A stretch of DNA of 60,000 nt, taken from contig NC_049988.1 in the NCBI RefSeq assembly GCF_000003815.2, forward strand, positions 17,172,088-17,232,087, given 5' to 3'. The notes under the pieces were generated by a model, which saw only the letters and a program-made list of their open reading frames with translations, was not told the DNA's origin and made no database searches. Both the position numbers and the translations under genes were made by a program. This DNA comes from Branchiostoma floridae (taxonomy: Eukaryota; Chordata; Leptocardii; Amphioxiformes; Branchiostomatidae). Below, in pieces: positions 1 to 11,620 of this stretch (within the stretch, counting starts at the first letter, position 1; each line of letters starts with the position of its first letter).

Positions 1-1
1 G

Positions 2-1272
2 GTGAGCCTGGAGATGACCATGAACCGCCCGTACACGTCAGACCTGGCGGACTCCAGCTCACAGGCCTTCAGGACTCTGGCACAGACAGTCTCCAGTAAG
101 GTACGGATAGATAGATGGATTGTTTCAATAATTCATACCATAGCAGTAATAGCTGAATTAACTGATGAAGAAGAAACTTACTTCAGTCACAGAGACTTCA
201 TTACACGATATAAAAAATAAGAAAAATTAGAGATCTTAACTTAAGAACTGCAAACATTGACTTGCATTAACAAATAGTGATTGCAGTTAGGGAGGAAAAA
301 CAAGGCAACATCAAGAGAAAAATAATGTAAATATATATAGATATGTATATAATAAGTAACTGATATGGTAATTGTCAAAGTCTACAGTTTGCAGATGCAA
401 AACAAAGCACATTCAAACAACGTACAGAAACGAGTTGATACAGAATCACTGTAATCAATGAATTGCTGGTTCTAAGGAGTTCAAATTCTGCGTAAGGACT
501 AACTTGGCTTTATTTCACTAGATTTTCATCTACCTGTCGAGCTCGTCCAGCGGCCTTCTCAGCGTGACTGTCACCAGTTTCCGGCCCGGCAGCGTGGTGG
601 CCGTCGTGAACGCCAACTTCCAGCAGAACGCCTCGGTAGACTCCAACAGCGTGGTCAACAACTTGAAGCAGGCCGTCGCCAATGACCCTGATAATCCTCT
701 AGGGGTAGATACAAGCTCGCTTACTGTGTAAGTTGCTCGACATTTTCTATTTTATAATCTGTTGATTAAGAAAACATAACTAACCCTGATGATTTAGTTT
801 CATGATGAACACTGTAGAATCAAAGGCGTGTAAGCATACAATATTGAAAGCTTTGTCTAATCTATTTATTTCAAATGAAATGGAAATAGGTGTCCGGTTG
901 GTGGCTGTGGTGTCGTCATTTCAACAACACCTGTGGCCAACACGACACTGGCAATAGCCATGACATCAGGTCCTGCAATGAATATGACTACAGTCATGGC
1001 AACAAGGTATGTTTGTCTTGCCTTTCCCCTCTTTTTGTTTGCATTATCCATAAAACATATGGAATCTTTTGTGAATTTTACATTTTCTTGCTGTTATTTT
1101 ATAGGCAAAACGTCACGATGATGGCCAATATAACTACACCGGCACCGCAGACAAACGCTACAGTCAATGTTAGACAGGCTCCAAGAACAACTCCCATGGT
1201 TACACAGCCTCCAGGACAACTCCCATGGTTACACAGCCTCCAGGACAACTCCCATGGTTACACAGGCTCCAA
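2..1272 (+). CDS. SEA-domain mucin-like protein, internal fragment (4 exons)
   Basis: Four exons are readable: 2-100 (5' end outside the window), 522-727, 890-1006 and 1105-1272, with GT donors at 101, 728 and 1007 and AG acceptors at 520-521, 888-889 and 1103-1104; phases 0, 2 and 2 agree. Exons 1-2 encode a SEA domain, recognisable from the opening SLEMTMNRPYTSDLADSSS, a Phe/Leu-rich helix, and the strand VTVTSFRPGSVVAVVNANF. SEA domains sit next to heavily O-glycosylated regions of secreted or membrane proteins and often self-cleave; I do not see an obvious GSVVV cleavage loop, only GSVVAV. Exon 3 adds two cysteines and several N-glycosylation sequons, and exon 4 is rich in Thr, Asn and Pro (ATVNVRQAPRTTPMVTQ). 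The gene then enters a repeat and an assembly gap, so transmembrane segment and stop are unseen. Family assignment to SEA is fairly secure; the parent gene is not recognised. Confidence 0.72.
1187..1272 (+). repeat. 29-bp minisatellite inside the mucin-like exon
   Basis: Three head-to-tail copies begin at 1187, 1216 and 1245, each opening ACAACTCCCATGG. The first copy reads TTPMVTQPP in the gene frame. The period is 29, not 30, so each further copy shifts frame. The array abuts the gap at 1273, so collapse or base loss in the assembly is likely; a true 30-bp unit would encode a TTPMVTQ(A/P)PR decapeptide. Confidence 0.85.
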
Positions 1273-1372
1273 NNNNNNNNNNNNNNNNNNNNNNNNNNNN
1301 NNNNNNNNNNNNNNNNNNNNNNNNNNNNNNNNNNNNNNNNNNNNNNNNNNNNNNNNNNNNNNNNNNNNNNNN
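1273..1372. other. Assembly gap, 100 N
   Basis: Exactly 100 N, the usual placeholder for a gap of unknown size. It lies between the last visible exon of the SEA/mucin gene and the last visible exon of the opposite-strand GON gene, so missing exons of either gene may be in it. Confidence 0.98.
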
Positions 1373-1499
1373 CTGGAGATTAGGAAAATACGGCCACAAG
1401 GGTTACTGAAGAGTTGTCTCATGGACATATTCTAACATATAATTCAACTTGAAGGTTGATGCTGAGTAGCTTGGAGTTTCTATCAAATGTGCCATTCAC

Positions 1500-4456
1500 C
1501 TGTAATGCGCCAGTACATCGCCCGCCGTCAGCCATTCTATCGGCAAAGACAATGGCGTAGTTCTCATCAGGACCGGATGGTAGAGTCAGGAACTCTTTCG
1601 GGCTCCCTGATGCCATGTCGTGGCAATAGACGCGGAGGGATACGTCCTTCTCCGTTGCGAAAGGGTAGAGTGTGTACTCTCCATCGTCGGCCTCGGGGTT
1701 TAGAGACTTCACTTCAGAGCACGATGCTGCCTTGTGGCCTGGAACAATGAGTTAGCATGTACATGTATGTTGGTATTAGATGTTAAACGTAGATAAGGAG
1801 AAGTCATGTTTTGGTAAAGGTTTAAAAACTATAGGAATAGATATGTGTGTATGTAAAAGATCCGGGAATAGCTATCATATCTAAATGCATGGTTTCCTTC
1901 CTGGACTCCGTTACAGAGCACGGGATATAAAACTCACAAGCTGTGAGATGAAGTCCCAGGAAGGACCGACCAGAAAGAAGCAGGAGAGAGACAGGGTTAT
2001 GTCATATGGGCAGCCCCAGGGTTGTAGCCAGCCTGAAATAATTTTCAGTCCCCTTTGATTTTGAATGGGAATCCTATCGAGCACCGAAGGCATGGTGTGA
2101 CGTTTCGCGCCATTTCTAGAGAAAATTTTTAAATCAAGACCCTCTGAAACACTATTTCCTGCATTTTGAGGTGCAAATTTTGCTTGTAGACTAAGCTGTT
2201 CAATGGCATCTGTTTTGGTGAAGAAGAACACATGGGTTTCAGTTTTTTTTACATCTTTACATATCAATTTTTGTCTGTCCCAGGGGACGGAATGGGGAAA
2301 ACTTTTTTCAGTCCCCAGCTGCAAAATTCCTTTAAAGGACTGAAGGACAGGTGCTGGCTACAACCCTGGGTAGCCCTAATGGCTGCCTGACACATCAAGG
2401 TACTAAGACGTTAAAGCTAGAGGGATACTGTCGTCGAAGGACAGACAGAGGAGCAGAATTCCTCCGTATCCATGACACGGCAGCAGAGCAGGTAACACAA
2501 CTGGAAGCGACCCTTCGACTCCAACTTACCACGATCCTCAGACATGAGCCGCAAGATACAGAAAGGTAATAGAATACTATCTGCTTCCAGTCACTCTTAT
2601 AGATATTTCCGTTAAATTGGACCTTGCATTGCTCAACCACATCTTCTTCAATTTTCTTAAAACATACATTGGCGTGTTGTACTTACACTGCGGGTGCATC
2701 AGATGCATTTTCTTTCCGGCAGGCCAGCAGTGTCCACACCATCCCCCACATCGGGCAGAGGCAACCTGAATAAAGTCGGATGTTGTGGTAAAACTTGTTA
2801 TCATATCAAAGATTCCACCGACGAGATTTCAAAACTGATGATGCGAAAGTCGAATTTTACTAACTATTGTCTTGATCTATGCCACAATAATCATACTGCG
2901 GCTATGTTGTTACTTTCCAGACACGTTCACGAATGTCTAAACGTCAACAATGCTTGCTCATTCACTACAAGCTTAGGCCAGTGCCTTGGAATGATGGAAC
3001 CCACACCCAACTCCGTAAGGTTTTGTGATATTGTGCATTTTTCAGGGATTACTTGTTACGCATCACAGGCCTCCTGATGTCCACAAAAAGTCTTATTGGT
3101 TTGCTTCGGGATAATTTGCATGCCTGAAAACTGCAATCTATGGCATCAGAGTCTAGATACCAATGTACAGCTTATGTACTAAGCGAAGACTATGTTTTCT
3201 TGTCAATGCGATGTAAATGAAGCCGGAAAATCAGCTAAAACGTTTATATGAATGACGGAAAAAAGCAACATTTTTTCCAAGATTATTTTGAGCAACCTTG
3301 GATATGTTAAGACCCCTTGCTAGTTGTTAGAGATATACCGTTGATCCAGCACGAAGTTATCTTTTTTGCTGAAAGTTTGTGTGGCGTGACTTATTACCGA
3401 GCAATATGATATAAGTCACAGACAAATTTCAAACCTTCCTATCCTTGGAGATGGACATGTCGTGGATGGTCAGAGACTCCGGCCAGCGCTCCTCCATGAC
3501 CCAGTGGACATCAGGTGCCAGCACGAGTTCCGTCCCAGTCAGATCCACCTTGAACGTGCCTTTAGCGCATCCCTGTTTCCACGAGTAACAGTCGCCAGCG
3601 TGCCCGTAGTCTACTTTGTTGGGCCCTGTGGTCAATAGAACAGTGAGTCATTAGACATTCTAGATCACCAGATATTTTCCTCCCTCGGCAAAAGTTGAAC
3701 AAGTCTTCTACACTTGAAATGTTTGAGCGACAAAATTAGTATTTTAGTGGCAAGACACCTTCCTGCACGATTGACTAGATGTAATGCTGCAGAAAGTTTG
3801 TCTTTTTGACTTGATGTATGGAGGTATTATCCATAGCAACCGGTAGATCTTGAACATTCAACACTACATACTGGTTACATTGCAGCTCGACAGACAAAAG
3901 CTATGTCTTTATTGTAACGTAGCCACATGTTGACTTACCATTCGTTCTGGCAAAGGTGTAGTCATCTCGGATAACCTCGACCCTGGAATTCTCAAACTTG
4001 ATTCTGAGCTTGCTGAACTTCGTGGTCCCGGCACGGGAGGCATACGGGTCCTGTAGACAATGATCACAAAAAGCGGTTTCACATTATGATCGATTAAAAA
4101 AACATGAGATTTATTGAAGTGTTCGTTACACAGATATGGTCTAAGGTACGATTTAGTAATCTGGCAACTGCATAGTATCAGCGGTGTATAGCTTTTAACT
4201 TTGATAGTTTTACTCACCTGTAATGCGCCTGTACATCGCCAGCCGTCAGCCAGTCGATTAGCAAAGACAATAGCGTAGTTCTGATCAGGACCGGATGGTA
4301 GAGTCAGGAACTCTTTCGGGCTCCCTGATGCCATGTCGTGGCAATAGACGCGGAGGGATACGTCCTTGTTTGTTGGGAAAGGGTAGAGTGTGTACTCTGC
4401 ATCCTCGTACTTTGGATTTAAAGACTTCTTTTCAGAGCACGATGCTGCCTTCTTGC
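1500..4456 (-). CDS. Tandem GON-domain protein (ADAMTS9/20-type GON), partial
   Basis: Five minus-strand exons: A1 4218-4456, A2 3939-4050, A3 3435-3625, A4 2687-2765 and B1 1500-1738, all with AG/GT borders. A1 encodes KKAASCSEKKSLNPKYEDAE, then YTLYPF and RVYCHDMASGSPKEFLTLPS, the opening Cys and the DGEY/VYC-DM-PKE(F/Y)-TL signature of the GON domain. A2 gives the TTKFSKLRIKFENSRVEV strand, A3 the HAGDCYSWKQGC and GTFKVDLTGT block, A4 the closing CGGWCGHC motif. This is the domain that ends ADAMTS9, ADAMTS20 and GON-1 metalloproteases; it is zinc-linked and extracellular there. B1 repeats A1 almost exactly (DGEYTLYPFATEKDV) and joins A4 in frame. A1 and B1 are both entered in phase 1 and A4 is left in phase 1, so the module is symmetrical. 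No protease or thrombospondin exon is visible upstream; second-module exons 2-4 are missing, perhaps in the gap. Confidence 0.82.
2017..2368. mobile_element. Non-autonomous hAT-like element in a GON intron
   Basis: Terminal inverted repeats CAGGGTTGTAGCCAGC (left, 2017) and its complement (right, ending 2368) bound 352 bp. The flanks are GGCAGCCC (2009-2016) and GGTAGCCC (2369-2376), an 8-bp target duplication with one mismatch, the length typical of hAT transposition. No transposase frame is present. It lies in the intron between GON exons A4 and B1. Confidence 0.75.
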
Positions 4457-4824
4457 CTAGAATGATTGATTCATGTTTTCATAAGATTTCGCATCTGTCG
4501 ACAGTTAAATTCTTCTTATCCAATGAAAATACCCATCAATACCTGTCACAATTTTATGAAATAATGAATGAAGAAGACATTCATTGCACTTTTCTGCTCT
4601 CACAAGCTAAGTACAGGTGGGGGTGATAAAATTCTAAGTAGTTCTAAATAATCTAAGTACTAGTACTAGTGAAGTAAGAGCACGTTTTCTTACCACTACA
4701 AAGTCTAATGTATGCTAGTTTGTACAGGTTCGACTTCTTACCTCTTCTTAAGGAAATATTTCCCTTTGACAAAGAGGAAGGGTATTTGACACACAGCTTT
4801 TAGGTGGTCAAAACTAGAAAGGGG

Positions 4825-4924
4825 NNNNNNNNNNNNNNNNNNNNNNNNNNNNNNNNNNNNNNNNNNNNNNNNNNNNNNNNNNNNNNNNNNNNNNNNNNNN
4901 NNNNNNNNNNNNNNNNNNNNNNNN
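4825..4924. other. Assembly gap, 100 N
   Basis: Exactly 100 N, size unknown. It lies upstream of the first visible GON exon and may hide the gene's 5' exons. Confidence 0.98.
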
Positions 4925-4989
4925 CGAAAATCACAAACGTAACTTGACCTTGCCATGGTTGAGGTCACGTATTGTTGCCGAACTACCAT

Positions 4990-5535
4990 ATATAGCGTAT
5001 TCCCATGAGACCTTGCGCGCTCGCCTCTGTGTCATTATTGTTCAAGGATATCGTAAAACACCTCATTTGAGATCACTCAACCGGAGGGTTCAAACAAGTG
5101 GCCATGTAACGTTACAATTGTAGCTATTCCAAAATAGTGAATGTAAAAGAACTTAATTGCAAAGGATACAATGTGTGGCGACTAGTACATATAAACAGTT
5201 GAACTACATGTAACATGAGTTGCTGATATCTAACAATTCTAATGACTAATCTGATTTCTTTCTGAATAATGGTAGTATAAACAAGTAGAGCCAGCGTTAT
5301 GTGTGCTATATTATGGAACATTATGTTAATGACAGTGTACTGATTCAAAAAGTGTGGTATTGCCTTGTTTTTGTAAGGCTTTGTATAGAAATTGACCGAC
5401 TTGTACTTATATTTACTTGCGCTCCTCTCTGTGTCGCTTTATTGTTCAAGGACATCGTAAAACGCCGGGATATTTATTTTGAGACCACTCAACCGGAGAG
5501 TTCAAATAAGTGGTCATGTACATTTTCAAACTCTT
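4990..5535. repeat. Duplicated about 110-bp segment (two copies)
   Basis: The segment at about 5015-5107 recurs at about 5417-5518: both hold CTCTGTGTC, ATTGTTCAAGGA, ATCGTAAAAC, GA(T/C)CACTCAACCGGAG and GTTCAAA(C/T)AAGTGG in order, about 400 bp apart. No coding potential is visible. Confidence 0.7.
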
Positions 5536-5842
5536 TTAAAATAGGGATAAGGTAATTCTGCAAACCTATTGCATAACAAGATTATTTGTACACTACTAAT
5601 GGTTTAATTCAACCTACGTTTTGATGACCGTCTGTCACCTTCGTCTGGGCAATTCTGATTGATTCATTGCAGCAATATTAGCTAAGTGAGACCTTAATAC
5701 AGAGCATTTAGTCTTTTTTTCAATGACTTTTACCATTTATCTCAAAACTGTAGTGCATGTATGATTAAAATATTGCTCCGTATATGTCTGCTTTTTGTCA
5801 GCCCTCCAAAAAAGTTATGAAACGCTGGGGTATGGTATAGAC

Positions 5843-6233
5843 TTGGGGTGGGTATCGGTACAGTGTACCGGATGTTGGACCTATTGGAAAATTAACAGAT
5901 TATATGATCAGACATTCGCATGTTTAGGGCCGGGGGCTTACCGGTCGAAGAAAATTATACCAAAGTAGAGTGGGGTCTTTAGTTATTTCTACCAAGTTTT
6001 ACAGTCAATTGTATAGAGGCAGTTAACGTCAGCCTTGTAGGATTTTCTAACGCCATGAGGAGTCGAATACTCCGAAAAAGATAGTGAAATGGACCATTGT
6101 TCTGAGTATCGATATCGTCCATTCACAGGTTTTCACAGACAATGAGGTTCAGATTCAGGTCATGACTTGGACCTGATCCTCTGGACCTGAACCGGACCTG
6201 GACCTAAATTTTCTGTGCCGGTACCCACCCCTA
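5843..6233 (-). mobile_element. hAT-type MITE, copy 1 (inverted)
   Basis: Ends read TTGGGGTGGGTATCGGTACAG and the inverted CTGTGCCGGTACCCACCCCTA. Flanks GTATAGAC (5835-5842) and GTATAGTT (6234-6241) match at 6 of 8 positions, an aged 8-bp duplication. The interior contains the GGACCTGA direct and inverted repeats shared with copies at 9411 and 28926, here in reverse orientation. Confidence 0.75.
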
Positions 6234-6344
6234 GTATAGTTCAGCGATATGGCGACCACCGTTTTGGAGATGAAAATTTATGGAGACAATCTCCAAACAG
6301 CCTCCTACAAAACATCGATCGACAGGAGGCAGAAGATGAACCAG

Positions 6345-6646
6345 ATAACCCTATGATTACGTCGATGAAGATTAGACATGCAGGTAATAAGATATGCCAA
6401 AAACGCAGTTACTTAAGCAACTGGATATGATTTTGGAAACGGTCCGACGTTTTAGATAGCATCCACTTATCTGTCGTCAGTGACTCTTTCGGTGTCTCTT
6501 TCAGTGTCACTGACAAAAGATACTGGATGTAATGTGAAACTTCTGACCGTTTCAAAATCATCTCTAGTTGCCTAAGTAACTGCTTTTTTGGCATATCTTA
6601 TCACCTGCATGTTTAATGTTCATCGACGTAATATAACCCTATGATT
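6345..6646. mobile_element. Foldback element with long inverted arms
   Basis: An arm at about 6360-6452 and its complement at about 6540-6629 pair over roughly 90 bp (for example AAGATATGCCAAAAA against TTTTTTGGCATATCTT), leaving a loop of about 90 bp. The 14-bp string ATAACCCTATGATT flanks both sides (6345-6358 and 6633-6646). A diverged relative of one arm lies at about 28020-28135 and another at about 49090-49420. No coding capacity. Confidence 0.7.
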
Positions 6647-7144
6647 CATCGATTACTCGACACGGTCGGAAACAATAAATCCGTTAAACCCAGACAACAA
6701 TGGCGACATCACCGTCTCCTCACGTCACTGACGCGCAACACGTATTGTGGGTTGTCTGACGGATTACCTCCACACAATAAGTTATGACAGACATGTACAT
6801 TCCGACAATGTCAGGCCCTGATATATCATAATCTATGGGCTTTTTATCGCGCGGATCTTGACATGCAAGGGGATAGACATTACGGGATTGACATCACGTA
6901 AATTCAGGGCTCGACATACCACTTGTGTATGCAAGCTGAGCCACATTGCATTTCCAGCTTAAGAAAAAGTGAATTGCTTCGCAATAACCATGTTCACCCT
7001 CATTCATACAGTATGTACAGCAGTAGAATTTGAGTTGACTAACCCCACACAATCCTTTACATACGAAAAACGTGACTTGTCTCTACTGCTGAGCGACTTG
7101 AGTCACCTGTCGAGCTAACTCAAGCCAAAAGGGAAAATGACACT

Positions 7145-7362
7145 TTAGGGCGCGGTCAAAAAGGTCGTGCGATCGTCGTACGATCGCTAACTTTGGGCAA
7201 TATGGAGGACATAAATGTACGTCTCCTGCACAGTTCAACTGTCTTGGGTACATAAAATGCTGTTTTGGATCCATGTCGGTGGTTGTTTCTGTCACGGCCT
7301 GCTTGAAAATCCCATGGCATCAAAATCGTACGACGATCGCACGACCTGTCACCGCGCCCTTA
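7145..7362. mobile_element. Harbinger-like MITE 'A'
   Basis: The element spans 7148-7359 between TTA duplications at 7145-7147 and 7360-7362. Its inverted ends begin GGGCGCGGT and share GGTCGTGCGATCGTCGTACG, giving arms of about 36 bp with a 2-nt offset. A 3-bp TTA target duplication suggests the PIF/Harbinger group. It directly abuts MITE 'B'. Confidence 0.75.
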
Positions 7363-7556
7363 TACCCCTGTCACATTATCCGGGATCTTCGGGCGTATCG
7401 ATGGAAGATCGGTCATATTTAAGATCGACAGAGTGTTGCGCGTATTTTTCACCTGAAAACCGTCCCTGTCACATATAAGCTATACTTTGTACCTTGTATA
7501 ATTGTTGTGCAATAAAGTTATTGTTATAAGGGATTTCGTCAAATGTGACAGGGGTA
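7363..7556. mobile_element. TA-flanked MITE 'B'
   Basis: The element spans 7365-7554 (190 bp), bounded by CCCCTGTCACATT and AATGTGACAGGGG, with TA on both sides, as in Tc1/mariner-type insertion. A related copy lies at 8787-9020. Confidence 0.7.
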
Positions 7557-8786
7557 TAATTATAAGTACCCTAAAGTTGTTTATTCTGAGTCTATTCCGA
7601 AAACGCTTGTGTAAAATCAGCCACATGTCGGGTTTAAAATGACTGGTGCATTGTTTTCAACAGAAGCGAGGGAACAACCATCGAGGGAAGTTATTCACCT
7701 GTAAGCACACACCTGCGTGACACCTTCAAATCAACCTCTCAATTATTCATGAGTTAGAGATATCCTACAGAGGTGGGAGGGGGGCTCATTCGCTGCCATT
7801 CGTGAGAGACGGTAATTTCAACATAAATCATTACGAGAACACAATCAAACGACTTCGAATGACAATATCTATGTTCTAACAAAGGACAAGAACTATTGTA
7901 GTTTTGGTTAACATCTATTTAAGTGAAATACCCGGTATTTGCACGAAGTAATTTCCTTTTATCATTTCTGCAAGGAAAAAAGAAATGCCCCTAGATTGCT
8001 AGATAAACTCGCTTATGATAATTTTCCACATATTTAGCAGTGAAAGCTCTATTTCTGTTTTGTATCATTTATGACTACATGCAAATTAACATGTATGTAA
8101 TGACACTACGGTACATTTATCACATTGGGCGTAGCCCGTTTTGGGTCGCTTTGAAAATTCAAAATTCATACGCCACAAAACACACGCCCAACAAAACGTA
8201 TATGACTTTAAAATGAATATAACTATGACACTTATATTGACGTTGACTCTTCCTACTACTAGATAGAATTATCATTACTACGGCTGCAATGCCATCGTAC
8301 ACCGTTTATCTAAGTAGCTAGGGACGCTACAACCCTCCCAAAGGAATAACCATTAATGCAATCGTCATAGCAAATAGTTTACAACAATGAAATGCAAATA
8401 CCTTGGACGGAAAACAGTCAAAGATAAGCACACCTCCATCCAAGTCTTAAGCTTCTTGAGCTCAATGTTGCAAACATTCTATTTGCATATCAGCCTTTTA
8501 TGATGAATGTTTCTGAAGTCATTATTCTTGTTCACAACCAACAGAGAGACAGTCTTGCTATTGTGTGTGGTTATCCTTAAACATAAAGATAAATCAATAA
8601 TTGTCAACTTGCGATAATACAGTTTTGACAGGCTTTCCATTTTTGTTATAATCACTTGCTATCAATAGGTGACAGCAACACATAGACAACATATACTTTA
8701 CCAGTAACATTCACAGCTCAATACTAATGTTGCATTCAAAGTCACTACTAATACCACAGCCCACTATCTCAAAACATCTCCTTATA

Positions 8787-9167
8787 TCCCTGCAGCTGTC
8801 ACATTATCCACGATCTTAGGGCGTATTGATGGACGATCGGCCATATTTAAGATCAACAGAGGGTTGCGCATATTTTTCACCTGAAAACCGTCCCTGTCAC
8901 ATATAAGCCATACTTTGTATATTGTACAATTGTTGCGCAATTAAGTTATTATTATAAGCGAGGCTCGTGCGATTGCCGCAGGATCTTCGTCCGATTGATT
9001 TTCGCCAAATGTGACAGGGGACAGCCAAGCATGTGTCCTACTATGTTCAGCTGTCTTGCTGCACAAAACGCTCTCTTGGATCCTTGTGGGTGGTTGGCTC
9101 TGTCACTGCCTGCTTAAACATCCTCAAAATCGTACGACGATCGAACGACCTACATGCGACCGCGCCC
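8787..9167. mobile_element. Second B+A MITE pair, in the opposite order
   Basis: Positions 8787-9020 repeat MITE B (TGTCACATTATCC ... AAATGTGACAGGGG) with a modified left end. Positions 9021-9167 repeat the right two thirds of MITE A, ending in the ATCGTACGACGATCG arm and CGCGCCC, without A's left arm. At 7145 the order is A then B; here it is B then A. Confidence 0.65.
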
Positions 9168-9410
9168 TGAAGAATGTCATGATAGATGTATGACACTAAA
9201 AGGGTTCTTACCTGTTGTCCTGGTGTACACCTGTAAATGCTTGACTAAAACCTTCACTGAACGCCTTGCCCTCGACTTTGTCAATGTCACGGAGATGCTA
9301 TGAAAAATCGATAAATCCACTTTACTGTACACAGTAACGTTACACGTCTTCGTATGCTGTGAGTACCTAACAGTAACAGTATAGGTACTATAGAACACAC
9401 TAGGGGTGGG

Positions 9411-9600
9411 TACCGGTAGAAAAAAATTCAGGTCCAGGTGCGGTTCAGGTCCAGAGGGTCAGGTCCAGGTTCGGACCTGAACCTGGACCTGATGCAGTAT
9501 GTAACAATCTGGGAATGAACGATACTCAAAACAATGGTCCATTTCGCTACAAAGAAATCTGTTTCGTGGAGTATTCGACTCCCACTGGCGAGTCCACATT
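9411..9600 (+). mobile_element. hAT-type MITE, copy 2 (3' truncated)
   Basis: Starts TAGGGGTGGGTACCGGTA and continues through the GGTCCAGGT/GGACCTGA block and the CAATGGTCCATTTCGC segment shared with the copies at 5843 and 28926. The right terminal repeat is absent. Confidence 0.65.
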
Positions 9601-11330
9601 TTCACCGTGGTCGAGTGATGAAAAGTAAGACTTTGGGGGTCTGCTAGTGATTCGGAACTTGGACGTTTAGATTCTACGTATACGATTCTAACTACAGGAG
9701 TACTTGGCCACTGAAGTACATTGGTGTGGCGCAGTGCATTATATGCGTTATGTATGTAACGTTAAACGTGCAATTTCCCATATAATAAACTGATAATAAT
9801 GTTAGCTTTGCCTTCGCATCAAATTGAAACAAAGGGTTATGTGATACCAGGGATGTAAAACTGAATGGTTTGGAATCATTATATAAAAACTTAATAATGT
9901 GTATCGTTAATACGGTGTATCGTTGCAACGGTTAGCTGCTTTCAGCTTGAATTTAGAATAAGTATCTCTTTCTCTGGCTGTAATAAATGTACATAATTGT
10001 TCTTGTCTAGATTTATGATGAACACTCCCTAACATAAGCCTAGAAAAACTAAATTAATGTCCTAACTGCCATAACTGTTACATCTATCGTGGTTGATTTG
10101 TTGTAGAATACAAACATGATAAATGACAGGTAGACGTTCCTGACCTGGCCAGGTGAAGCTATGTGATCACTCAGAACTGTGAGTTGTCCTTCAGTCGTCC
10201 CGTGTGTAGGGGCGTCAAACAGCTACACATGAGCGTTACAAAGCCCAATATACTTATGGAGAAGGATTAGCCTTCACCAGGCCTTCCTACGGGGGTGCGG
10301 GGATCGTAAAATCCCGGGGGAAAAATCGGGAAATTTGCCAGGGAAGTTTTCCCTCCTGCCAATTCCTCTGGTAGTAAAACTCTCCTGTCAAGTTATTCTC
10401 CCTACAATAGCCAGCTTTGTCTGGTAGAGACTAGAGTAGGGTCGGGATGGCCCAGTGTGCTTGGCAAAGTGGGGACATAAGAAGCTCGTACATTCACTCC
10501 CGTCACCTGAAGACAGCAGTTTAACATGTCATTTTAGACGAATATGGACATAAGGCCAAACAAACTGCAGCCAACACGTGTCCAGCTGGACTTCGTACAA
10601 ACCCTGTGGTGTTCGATTACATTATGTAGCAAGTGGTAGGACAGAACTAGAGGGGCTGGCCACCAGATGCAAAGACATCTCTTCTCCAAACAAATTTAAC
10701 ACGAGGGGGCAAGGTGGGAGGACCTGTACAAAATGGTTGGGTTCAAACTAATGATTGTTGAAGTATCAACAAATTTGAATTTGTAAGAACTTGCGATAAA
10801 CTATCATCATTATTACAGTTTAGAGTTAGCATTTTTTAGACTAGACTTAGGAGTATACACATTCTTTACTGTTCTTCACTATTTGTTTGTCTCCTTTCAT
10901 ATTACCTGCAACTAGTCCACAGGCATATGAATTCGCAATACTATCATCAATATTAACGAGAACTCACCTTGTCCCTTGTCGGGACTAGCCGGAAGTTATT
11001 CCAATACTCCGTTGAATCGCTCCTTACTCATCAACTTTGACGATAATCCGGCGAGTTCACATGCAGCAGTGTTACACCAACCTCACGTATAGGCCGTGTA
11101 CCCTAACAGTAAACGTACACGGTGTACTATACAACTACACATCATCACAAATTCGCAACGGTTGTTTACAACATAATCTTGCTGCGCCTCCGCCCAACGA
11201 CAAATTGGCGCCCTCGTGTGATGTATTTCATTGAGGGTGATTATCGGACTTGTGACGAGCATTGTCTGGGGTAATGACGCAGGCGAACATCGCGTCAACA
11301 ATGTAAGCAGTCGACTGACGATCATTCAGG
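9601..11330. other. Non-coding region without a recognised gene
   Basis: No frame here resembles a known protein. Two minus-strand donor-like sites (ACAG|GTAAGAAC near 9210 and ACAAG|GTGAGTTC near 10968) could end non-coding 5' exons of the GON gene, but no partner acceptors or coding support are visible. A G/C-rich inverted stretch sits near 10290-10390. Confidence 0.4.
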
Positions 11331-11368
11331 GAAGATGAAAGAAAATTCCGAGAACCTAGCGTCACTAT

Positions 11369-11620
11369 ATGATAATTTTGTTTTGCGTGTGTTTTTGTGC
11401 AGGTGTGTATGTGTGTGCTTGCGTGTGCTTGTTTGTGAGTTTGTGTGCGTGTGCGTGTTTGTCTGCTTGTTTATTTGTGTGTGTGTTATGTGTGTGTGTG
11501 TGTGCGTGCGTGCGCTCTTGTTTGTGTGTGAGTTTGTGTGTGAGTTTGTGTGTGAGTTTGTGTGTGTGCGTGTCTGTGTGCATGTATGTGTGTTTGTGTG
11601 TATGTATGTCTGTCTATCTG
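11369..11620. repeat. Imperfect GT/TTTGTG satellite
   Basis: About 250 bp of TGTG with interspersed TTTGTGTGTGAG units (four near-identical 12-mers around 11519-11566). Long apparent frames on both strands here are artefacts of the low-complexity sequence. Confidence 0.9.

Noticed and set aside
4690-4824. Possible further GON-gene exons with donors near 4690 and 4740 on the minus strand.
   Set aside because: The frame (DHLKAVCQIPFLFVKGKYF) resembles nothing known and its acceptor would be at or in the gap, so it cannot be supported.
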